This document shows, piece by piece, positions 1-6,191 of a stretch of 36,653 bases of DNA (the stretch's first letter is position 1; every line of letters starts with the position of its first letter). Below the pieces are notes generated by a model. The model was not told the origin of the DNA and searched no databases. It saw only the letters and a list, made by a program, of their open reading frames with translations. The stretch spans positions 1 through 36,653 of the forward strand of contig CAKREC010000019.1 in the NCBI GenBank assembly GCA_934316925.1, written 5' to 3'. Position numbers and translations under genes: made by a program. The stretch is from an uncultured Eubacterium sp. (GTDB lineage: Bacteria; Bacillota; Clostridia; Lachnospirales; Lachnospiraceae).

Positions 1-76
1 GCATCACGATGTAAACGATTGTCACACATACAAAAAGTGGTGATTTTATGTATCGTTTTATGTTTAGGTAAAACAT
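1..76 (-). CDS. ABC transporter permease, N-terminal fragment (runs off the window)
   Basis: An ATG at 76-74 lies inside the 3' end of the upstream ATPase gene and overlaps it by 13 bases. The frame stays open to the window edge. The 25 visible residues begin MFYLNIKRYIKSPLFV and run into a hydrophobic segment, a short basic amphipathic start followed by a membrane helix, as in ABC-2 type permeases. The overlap with the ATPase stop suggests translational coupling, so this is probably the membrane partner of that ATPase. The substrate cannot be told from this fragment. Confidence 0.6.
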   Translation of the reverse strand, partial: MFYLNIKRYIKSPLFVCVTIVYIVM

Positions 77-930
77 TTTTCCTCCACTAATTCCTTAGTC
101 AACATCAAATAGCCATCCTCGATCGTCGGCTCTAACTGCTCATATCCCTCAGGGGCATCTTCCTGCAAAAGAACCCGGAAATATACGTCTCCCTCTTTTT
201 CAAACTGTTTTGAGATAAAATGTCTGCCCTGCAGCGTGTTCTCGGTTCCCTTTTTGCAGGCGATCACTTTTCCTTTTCCCAGATGTTTCAGCTCATCACA
301 TGTCTTGATACCAAGCAGCCGGCCTTCATTCATCACCAGTACCGCCTGGCAACACGCCTCAATATCTTCCACAATGTGGGTAGAAATAATAACCGTTTCC
401 TGCTCGCCCAGGTCAGCGATCGTATTTTTAAATCGCATTCGTTCCTCCGGGTCAAGTCCCGCTGTCGGTTCATCAAACAACAAAAGTTCCGGTTTGCCAA
501 GCAAAGCCTGTGCTACTCCGACACGGCGTCTCATACCTCCGGACAATTTTCCACCACTTTTGCCACGCTCATTCTCCATGTTCACGCAGTGCAGACAGCG
601 GTCAATCTCATCTTTCCGGTCTTTGCGCGGAATCTCCTTAATATTGCAAAAATACTTCATGCTGTCCTGCACACTGAGTTCCTGGAACAGATCAAACGTC
701 TGTGGCAAATATCCAATCGGCACCTTGTGCTTTTTGTCCACCGGCTGCCCTTCGATCAGAATCTTACCATCCGTAAGAGAATACAAATTGGTCATACATC
801 TCATCAATGTCGTCTTTCCAGCTCCATTGGGTCCCAAAAGTCCATATACCCCATGATCCAACTGACAGGATATCCCCTGTAAAATCGTCTTTTTACCTAT
901 CTTTTTTGTAACATTTGAAATTTCGATCAA
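64..930 (-). CDS. ABC transporter ATP-binding protein
   Basis: This is a 288-residue nucleotide-binding subunit that would power a membrane permease by ATP hydrolysis. It shows Walker A GPNGAGKTT (about residues 33-41), a Q-loop at YLPQTF, the signature LSGGMRRRVGVAQA, Walker B LLLFDEPTAGLDP and a switch His in ISTHIVED. The order and length fit ABC-2 type exporters with bacitracin- or gliding-type ATPases. I chose the TTG at 930-928 because AGGAGGAG sits just upstream and the protein then begins at the usual place (LIEISNVTKK). The frame stays open up to an ATG at 1074, but the extra 48 residues do not look like the family, and the best promoter would place that ATG about 7 bases from the transcript start. 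The stop overlaps a downstream permease start. The substrate is unknown. Confidence 0.85.
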   Translation of the reverse strand: MIEISNVTKKIGKKTILQGISCQLDHGVYGLLGPNGAGKTTLMRCMTNLYSLTDGKILIEGQPVDKKHKVPIGYLPQTFDLFQELSVQDSMKYFCNIKEIPRKDRKDEIDRCLHCVNMENERGKSGGKLSGGMRRRVGVAQALLGKPELLLFDEPTAGLDPEERMRFKNTIADLGEQETVIISTHIVEDIEACCQAVLVMNEGRLLGIKTCDELKHLGKGKVIACKKGTENTLQGRHFISKQFEKEGDVYFRVLLQEDAPEGYEQLEPTIEDGYLMLTKELVEEKCFT

Positions 931-1087
931 CAGTCCACTCCTCCTTTCTTCGGAATCTGCAAAAGGATAAGATGTCCTGTGATCCAGAACTTTGAATAAA
1001 AGATCATGCCCCTCCGATACGTGGGCGACTAAAATCATACCATATTCATGCAGAATACATCTGCTCCCATCCACTCGCTTCCTTTAA

Positions 1088-1116
1088 ACTGTACCATACC
1101 GTTCTACTTTTTTCAA
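1088..1116 (-). promoter_or_regulatory. Probable sigma-A promoter of the ABC transporter operon
   Basis: On the minus strand TTGAAA (1116-1111) and TACAGT (1093-1088) are separated by 17 bases, with TGG just before the -10, giving an extended -10. Transcription would start near 1081 and leave a leader of about 150 bases before the TTG start at 930. I see no obvious riboswitch fold in that leader. Between 1117 and 1210 I see nothing definable. Confidence 0.5.
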
Positions 1117-1207
1117 CAATATTTTACATTTATTTCATAAATATATAAATTCCCGGAACGGCAATGCCAACAAGCATTGACAAAAAGAATGTCTGCCCTC
1201 GCACCAA

Positions 1208-1472
1208 AGCTCAAAGAAACCTCTTGATCAACACTTCTCGATCCTCTGCTGAAACATTCATGGCCTTCATCGCCTGTTCCGCAGAAAGTTCCATGTTGTC
1301 CATCAAATTTTTTATCGATTGATATAAAACTTCCCTACGTTCATCCATTCTTTCCCTGTCAATTCGTTCCTCCATTGCTTTACACATTTGGCTCCGACCT
1401 CCTTCCGTTTCTTTGAAATGTCTAACGGGCTTATTCCATCACAGGCTCCCCATGTGTAAGCTCAAAGAAACC
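1208..1472. repeat. 14-bp direct repeat AGCTCAAAGAAACC (1208-1221 and 1459-1472)
   Basis: The 14-mer AGCTCAAAGAAACC occurs at 1208-1221, across the stop of the Rpn remnant, and again at 1459-1472, leading into the nested hairpin. The two copies bracket the remnant. This may mark an ancestral duplication of the gene end or a deletion/insertion footprint. No transposase is present. Confidence 0.45.
1211..1435 (-). pseudogene. Remnant of an Rpn/PD-(D/E)XK transposase-like nuclease (C-terminal tail)
   Basis: An open stretch of 58 codons from the ATG at 1387 ends in TGA at 1211-1213, preceded by GGAAGGAGG. It reads MCKAMEERIDRERMDERREV and continues as a charged helix ending in an AEQAMKAMNVSAEDREVL-type segment. 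That is typical of the C-terminal tail of Rpn-family (recombination-promoting nuclease) proteins, which are abundant in Lachnospiraceae. The same frame continues upstream of the ATG (KETEGGRSQ, also Rpn-like) until a TGA near 1436-1438, which suggests the rest of the gene was lost. It could still be translated as a small protein because the ribosome site is good. The family assignment is from memory of tail patterns and is moderate. Confidence 0.5.
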
Positions 1473-1536
1473 GCAGAACAGCGAGAAGCATTGTTCGCTT
1501 TGCGAACACCCTGCTTCGAGTCGGTCTGCGGTTTCT
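1466..1536. terminator. Long nested hairpin, possible terminator of the BIG2 gene
   Basis: The arms AGAAACCGCAGA (1466-1477) and TCTGCGGTTTCT (1525-1536) are perfectly complementary. Inside them are a second pair (GAAGCA 1485-1490 / TGCTTC 1512-1517) and a third (GTTCGC 1493-1498 / GCGAAC 1502-1507). It lies 20 bases after the stop of the BIG2 gene. The tract after the stem on the minus strand is only moderately T-rich (TTTCTTTG), so it may be a terminator or a small repetitive element. The last 10 bases of the right arm recur directly at 1541-1550. Confidence 0.5.
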
Positions 1537-1556
1537 GACTTGCGGTTTCTACCCCT

Positions 1557-2645
1557 CTATTTCTTCTTTACAACCACCTTACAGGTAGCCTTGAGCTTCG
1601 ATGAATACTTCACCGTGATCGTTACCTTTCCTGCTTTTTTGGCTTTGATCTTTCCGGTCTTTGTAACCGTAGCAATCTTTTTATTAGAACTCTTGTATGT
1701 GAGTTTCTTCTTTGCTGCTTTCACATTCGCCTTGGTGTTTGGCGATACCGTAACCTTAACTGCCAGTTTCTTTGTTTTGCCTTTTTTTACCGTAACTTTT
1801 TTCTTTGTGAAGGCAATGGCTTTTACCGTACCCTTAGATGTAGATGCCTTCTTTGTTGTCGACGAGCTGCTCTTCGTTGTGGAAGTCGAAGAGGTAGATG
1901 CGGTCGAACTGTCCGTCTGTCCGGACAATGAAATATGGTTGATCGCAGCTTCTCCACTGGTCGGGTCGTCGGTAAGTGACAGATACTTGCTGCTGACCGG
2001 CTTCAATTCATAAATTTCGACACGGATCTTTACCGTAGACTGTCCGGCTGCTGCCGATGGCAATGCTCCGCTGATCTTGGTCATCTGTTTGTTATCACTA
2101 AGTGCAATGTTCGTGCCGCTGATCGTTGTAAATGTAGTCGATGAGCCAACCGCATAAGACAGACGATAATTCTTTGGTCCTTTTTTCGATGCACCAACGT
2201 ATGCTGTAAAATTAATATTCTTATAGCCACTGGTACTGACTTCCATCTCAAAATACGGAACCGAATTTTTCACCCACGGATTTTTTTTGCCTGCTGTCAT
2301 AACCGGTTCTTTCTCTTTTTTCCCGGATACGCTGCACGTATAATCACTGGAAGACCATTCGAGTTTCCGCTTGGAACTTCCATCAATCGACGCATACAGT
2401 TTTCCTTCTCCCTTGGTAAAGGAATAACCGTTTTTCTTGCTGCCATATTTGCTCTTCTTTAATGTAAGATCTGTAGCGTCAGAGGATGTTTCCACATCGG
2501 CACTGTTACTGGTATAAGAAAAATTCAACGCAGCAAATGTTGTGCTTGACGCCGCCTTGGCAACGGTGCTTTTCCCCGGCGTTGCCATCGTCCCTGCCAG
2601 TAATGCGGCCGCCGCGATCCATGATACTATCTTTTTCAAAATCAA
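1557..2645 (-). CDS. Secreted Ig-like (BIG2) domain protein
   Basis: A 362-residue exported protein. It has a classical signal peptide (basic LKKIVSW, hydrophobic core AAAALLAG, ending near STVAKA), then an uncharacterised beta-rich region of about 200 residues. A Ser/Thr linker (about 243-265) follows, and then a Lys-rich C-terminal BIG2-like domain with the hallmark KKKVTVKKGKTKKL, YKSSNKKIATVT and GKVTITVKYS strands. There is no LPXTG motif or membrane anchor; the basic tail may bind cell-wall polyanions. The first codon is TTG at 2645 or, with better spacing (9 bases) from AGGAG, the TTG at 2639. It follows the DUF4956 gene by 17 bases and probably shares its transcript with the VTC gene. 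Its ligand is unknown. Confidence 0.8.
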   Translation of the reverse strand: MILKKIVSWIAAAALLAGTMATPGKSTVAKAASSTTFAALNFSYTSNSADVETSSDATDLTLKKSKYGSKKNGYSFTKGEGKLYASIDGSSKRKLEWSSSDYTCSVSGKKEKEPVMTAGKKNPWVKNSVPYFEMEVSTSGYKNINFTAYVGASKKGPKNYRLSYAVGSSTTFTTISGTNIALSDNKQMTKISGALPSAAAGQSTVKIRVEIYELKPVSSKYLSLTDDPTSGEAAINHISLSGQTDSSTASTSSTSTTKSSSSTTKKASTSKGTVKAIAFTKKKVTVKKGKTKKLAVKVTVSPNTKANVKAAKKKLTYKSSNKKIATVTKTGKIKAKKAGKVTITVKYSSKLKATCKVVVKKK

Positions 2646-2662
2646 TCTCTCCTATCCGGAAT

Positions 2663-3340
2663 TTATAACTGCTCTGCCGGTGTCGCCACCTTTCCGCAAA
2701 TAATGGTAAGGTTTCCATTCCGGCAACGCAATGCATCAATAAATTCTTTTTCTTTTTTCTTATCTTTTTGCCGGATCACATAATGACACCGATACATGCT
2801 GCCCATATTGGTCGTCTTTACTTCCTGAAGATCATACGATGTTAAATACTGGGAAAAAAGGTCATCGAATACCGTTGTGTAGTCGAGATCCTCATAAATT
2901 GTAATGATCAGACTCTGCTGACGGTCTGCTTTTGCCCCAACAGGAAGCAAATGAGTAAGTACCATGACAACACCAAGAAAAATCGTGATAAACACGGCAT
3001 ATGTCACATAACCCATTCCAGCAGCCAGTCCAACTACCATCGTAAAGAACACCGTGCTGATGTCCCGACTATTGCCAGGGATCGAACGGAATCGGATCAG
3101 ACTGAAAGCCCCCACGATCGCAACACCGGCTCCAAGATTTCCATTAACCAGCATTATAACACTCTGAACCAGTGCCGGCAAGATAATAAGCGACAAACAA
3201 AACGCTTTACTTGCCTGTCCCCGGTTTGTTATGTAATAACAGACCGAAATCACCATTCCCAAAAGAATACATACCCCGGTACACACCAATGCGCTTGAAA
3301 TGCTAAGTGTCCCTGCATTTCCTAAGATACTTTGAAACAT
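2663..3340 (-). CDS. DUF4956 family membrane protein
   Basis: A 225-residue integral membrane protein. It has about four hydrophobic segments in the first 135 residues, with the family hallmark GAFSLIRFRS...RDIS between the second and third, and a soluble C-terminal half of about 85 residues. DUF4956 genes are regularly found beside VTC-domain polyphosphate polymerase genes, as here: its start overlaps the end of the VTC gene by 19 bases, so the two are translationally coupled. AAAGGAG lies 7 bases before the ATG. A role as membrane partner of the VTC enzyme is inferred from context only. Confidence 0.85.
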   Translation of the reverse strand: MFQSILGNAGTLSISSALVCTGVCILLGMVISVCYYITNRGQASKAFCLSLIILPALVQSVIMLVNGNLGAGVAIVGAFSLIRFRSIPGNSRDISTVFFTMVVGLAAGMGYVTYAVFITIFLGVVMVLTHLLPVGAKADRQQSLIITIYEDLDYTTVFDDLFSQYLTSYDLQEVKTTNMGSMYRCHYVIRQKDKKKEKEFIDALRCRNGNLTIICGKVATPAEQL

Positions 3341-4074
3341 AATTCTTCTCCTTTATCTTCATTATTTTTTTGTGCTAACAGATTCGGTAAAATATATTTT
3401 GTATATACATTTCCATACTTTGAAAAGGACGCCGGATAGATTTTCAAATCCTCTAAGATCCGTACCAGCCAGAACGGATACGCCTCCGCAACCTTGACTT
3501 CCAGTACAACCTGATCTTCCGGCAAGAGCAGCGTACCATAGTCGCCCTGTTCCAGCCCCATATTTTGCTGTCGGCTTCGTATTCTCTTATCAAACGTCAT
3601 ACGAAGCTCCGGATCTTCTTTGCCATACAGTGCTGTCCGGTCGTATGCCAGAAAAGTACCCGGATGCAAGGAATATCGTTGCATGAAATATTCCAGTTCA
3701 TTCGAAATCTGTCCATCGGCGCCGGTCATGTGCCCAGTCTGCAGACTCTGGTACGCATCCTCCAGCTTCATTGCCACACGTCTTTTATAGACAATACCTT
3801 TATACTTTTTCTTGATCTCCAGAAAAACCGTGTCGCCGTACTTTGGTGTTCCATAACTGCGAAGACGGAGTTTTTCTTTATACACCGGCTTGTCAATGGA
3901 TGAACGGATCAGCTGATAATCATCCGTATCATAATAAATGTTACAGATCGTACTTTCCCCATACTCGTCTACCTGCATATACGGTTCAATTCGTTTGCAA
4001 AAAGCCCGGTATTGCTTGCCATCGAGCAGAAATTTTTTTTCGTATCGCCGAAATACGGTATTGTATTCCCCCAT
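3322..4074 (-). CDS. VTC-domain (polyphosphate polymerase domain) protein
   Basis: A 250-residue soluble protein with the fold of the yeast Vtc4 catalytic domain, a triphosphate-tunnel enzyme that makes polyphosphate from nucleotide. Visible motifs are RRYEKKFLLD near the N-terminus, IYYDTDDYQLIRSS, KEKLRLRSYG, FLEIKKKYKG, a YDRTALYG segment, VVLEVKVAEAYPFWL and the C-terminal SFSKYGNVY. The alternating charged strands are the tunnel Lys, Arg and Glu. AAGGAGGG precedes the ATG. It heads an operon with DUF4956 and a BIG2 protein, and is divergent from a two-component system that may control it. In bacteria the true product of this domain in such operons is not certain, so the activity is predicted. 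Confidence 0.85.
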   Translation of the reverse strand: MGEYNTVFRRYEKKFLLDGKQYRAFCKRIEPYMQVDEYGESTICNIYYDTDDYQLIRSSIDKPVYKEKLRLRSYGTPKYGDTVFLEIKKKYKGIVYKRRVAMKLEDAYQSLQTGHMTGADGQISNELEYFMQRYSLHPGTFLAYDRTALYGKEDPELRMTFDKRIRSRQQNMGLEQGDYGTLLLPEDQVVLEVKVAEAYPFWLVRILEDLKIYPASFSKYGNVYTKYILPNLLAQKNNEDKGEELCFKVS

Positions 4075-4097
4075 AGCTTTCCCTCCTTGTTGAAGCT

Positions 4098-4165
4098 ATC
4101 ATACCATTTCAGACTTAAAATAAACTTAAATAATTCAGCTGATCTTAAGAAAAATATGCTATAAT
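4098..4165. promoter_or_regulatory. Divergent promoter region with 11-bp-period direct repeat
   Basis: Plus strand: TG-C-TATAAT (extended -10, 4157-4165) lies 51 bases before the response-regulator ATG. Minus strand: TG-G-TATGAT (-10 at 4103-4098) serves the VTC gene. Neither has a good -35, which suggests activator dependence. Between them the heptamer ACTTAAA is repeated at 4113-4119 and 4124-4130, exactly 11 bases apart, the spacing typical of OmpR/PhoB-family half-sites. The repeats sit at about the -35 position for the VTC promoter. Confidence 0.55.
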
Positions 4166-4215
4166 GACCGCAAAGGAAATGAAAGATGTTTCTTATATAT
4201 AGGAGGGTTTATACT

Positions 4216-4881
4216 ATGAAAATACTGATCGTGGAAGACGATCCACGTCTGGGCGATACACTTTGCGACCTCTTACGAGGTCATCAGTTTGAGGTTGATC
4301 TGGTAGACAATGGCACCGATGGACTGGATTATGCCGTGAGCGGCTACTACGATGTTGTGATCTTAGACGTCATGCTGCCGGGAATGAATGGATTTGAAGT
4401 CGTATCGCAGATCCGCAGACAAAAGATCAGCACGCCGGTCCTTATGCTGACCGCCAAAGATGAATGGACGGATAAAGTGGCCGGATTGGATGCCGGGGCA
4501 GATGATTATCTTACCAAGCCTTTTGTTCCGGAAGAATTGATCGCGCGGCTCCACGCCCTTACCAGACGAACCGGCGAGGTGATCATGGATCGGCTCGAAT
4601 ACAAATCCCTTGTACTGAATCTGTCCCTAGGACAGCTGGAATACGGCGATAAGTCCATTCGTCTTCCCGCCAAGGAACTTGCTATTATGAAGCTTTTACT
4701 GATCAATCAGGGACGGATCACAACCAAAGAGGAACTGATCGTAAATGTCTGGAGTGCGGATTCCGATGTTGAAGATAACAATGTCGAAGTCTACATTTCC
4801 TTTCTTCGAAAAAAACTGCAGTTCTTAAAAACCGAAGTCAAGATCGTGACCATCCGAAAGATCGGTTATCATTTAACCTGA
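4216..4881 (+). CDS. OmpR/PhoB-family response regulator
   Basis: A 221-residue two-component regulator. Its receiver domain (1-115) carries the acidic pair E7-D8-D9, phosphoacceptor D51 (VVILDVMLPG), T79 and K101 (LTKPF). A C-terminal winged helix (about 125-221) has the typical LPAKELAIMKLLL, VWSADSDVEDNNVEVYIS and VTIRKIGYHL segments. I chose the ATG at 4216, with AGGAGGG 8 bases upstream, over one 30 bases earlier that lacks a site. The partner kinase follows after 33 bases. An 11-bp-spaced direct repeat upstream may be its own operator and that of the divergent VTC operon. Confidence 0.93.
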   Translation: MKILIVEDDPRLGDTLCDLLRGHQFEVDLVDNGTDGLDYAVSGYYDVVILDVMLPGMNGFEVVSQIRRQKISTPVLMLTAKDEWTDKVAGLDAGADDYLTKPFVPEELIARLHALTRRTGEVIMDRLEYKSLVLNLSLGQLEYGDKSIRLPAKELAIMKLLLINQGRITTKEELIVNVWSADSDVEDNNVEVYISFLRKKLQFLKTEVKIVTIRKIGYHLT

Positions 4882-4914
4882 CACCCAAGATGAATTTCTA
4901 TGAAAGGACTTATT

Positions 4915-6156
4915 ATGCTCCAGAAATTACAAAGAAAATTTGCCTTGATCTTTACCGGTATCCTGGCAGTCACCCTGGTCGGAATTTTTATTTTTATTGG
5001 CGTTTCCACTTATAACCGGATGGAAAACAGCAGCTATGATACCCTGACGCACTATTTTACATACAAACAGACCGCTTCCCGTGGAAGCAGCATGGGACCC
5101 TCATCCGATACACCGATCACCCATTCCTCCATTGTGCTTACACTCCAGTTTTCCCACTCCGGAAAATTTATTGGAAAAACCTACAATGAAGATACGTTTT
5201 CGATTTCAGATGACGACATCAGCAAAATTTCCGAGTACTGCATCTCCGCAACCAGCCGGAATGGAAAAGTACCCGGTTATCCTTTAAACTACATGAAGCA
5301 GCTGAACTCCTCCGGTACTACGATTGCCTTTTACGACACGGCTGAGAATCAAAAAAATATGCGGGCGCTCATTATCACGCTGGCGATCTGTGCAGTCTTA
5401 GCCATTGGCTTTTTCTACGTCGCAAGCTTTTTCTTAAGCCGATGGTGTATCCGTCCGATCGCCCAGTCCTGGGCGCAGCAGCAGAATTTTGTGGCAGATG
5501 CGTCCCACGAATTAAAGACACCTCTGACTGTGATCCTCGCAAACACGTCGATCCTGACCGAGGCACCGGATGCAACGATCAAAGAAAAGGAAAAATACAT
5601 CCATTACATCCAGGACGAGGCCAATCACATGAGCTGTCTTGTCAATGATATGCTGTTTCTTGCCAAATCCGACATCCAGAGCGAGGCGACTCCGATGATG
5701 TCTGCCAATCTTACCGACATCTTTATGAACAGCATCCTTACCTTTGAAGCGGTTGCCTACGAGAAAAACATTCAACTGGACAGTGATCTTGCCGATAATC
5801 TTATTGTGAAAGGCTCTGAGCAGCAATTGGCTCAGTTATGCAATATTTTACTGGATAACGCATGTAAATACACCGATGAAAATGGACACATTCAGGCCGC
5901 TTTGTCAAAGCAGAATGGGTTTGTCCATCTTCTTGTAAACAACAGCGGGGCTCCGATTCCATCCGAACAGCTGCCATATCTTTTTGACCGTTTTTACCGG
6001 GCTGATGAAGCCAGAACCCGCAAAAAATCAGGGTACGGTCTTGGACTCTCCATCGCAGCCCGCATCGCAGAGATCCATCACGGAAAGATCGAAGTGACAA
6101 GCTCTGCAGATGATGGAACGACCTTTCACGTATCCATTCCAGAATATCATGAGTAA
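4915..6156 (+). CDS. Two-component sensor histidine kinase
   Basis: A 413-residue membrane kinase. Two membrane helices (about 9-31 and 150-174) bracket an extracytoplasmic sensor of about 118 residues rich in Ser, Thr and His. A DHp domain follows with phosphorylatable H198 in the H-box (DASHELKTPL). The ATPase domain has an N-box LLDNACKY, an F-box LFDRFYRAD and a G-box GYGLGLSIA. I chose the ATG at 4915 (AAAGGA 7 bases before) rather than the one at 4900, which has no ribosome site. It should phosphorylate the preceding response regulator. The stimulus is unknown; phosphate or envelope state is plausible given the divergent VTC operon. Confidence 0.92.
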   Translation: MLQKLQRKFALIFTGILAVTLVGIFIFIGVSTYNRMENSSYDTLTHYFTYKQTASRGSSMGPSSDTPITHSSIVLTLQFSHSGKFIGKTYNEDTFSISDDDISKISEYCISATSRNGKVPGYPLNYMKQLNSSGTTIAFYDTAENQKNMRALIITLAICAVLAIGFFYVASFFLSRWCIRPIAQSWAQQQNFVADASHELKTPLTVILANTSILTEAPDATIKEKEKYIHYIQDEANHMSCLVNDMLFLAKSDIQSEATPMMSANLTDIFMNSILTFEAVAYEKNIQLDSDLADNLIVKGSEQQLAQLCNILLDNACKYTDENGHIQAALSKQNGFVHLLVNNSGAPIPSEQLPYLFDRFYRADEARTRKKSGYGLGLSIAARIAEIHHGKIEVTSSADDGTTFHVSIPEYHE

Positions 6157-6191
6157 AGAAAGCAGTTACATGCTTTAGATTTGAGGTGACT

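Noticed and set aside
220..882. Plus-strand open frames antisense to the ABC gene and similar long frames opposite fliK, gatB, dnaE, murB and the dockerin gene
   Set aside because: They have no ribosome sites or recognisable domains and lie wholly opposite well-supported genes.
931..1074. 48-residue N-terminal extension of the ABC ATPase
   Set aside because: Not family-like, and the predicted transcript begins too close to that ATG; a TTG with a strong ribosome site starts the protein at the usual place.
1208..1550. Insertion sequence or MITE with inverted ends
   Set aside because: No transposase and no target-site duplication around the palindrome; only a short direct repeat is visible.
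2506..2739. 77-residue minus-strand frame across the DUF4956/BIG2 junction
   Set aside because: It overlaps the ends of two real genes in another frame and has no family features.
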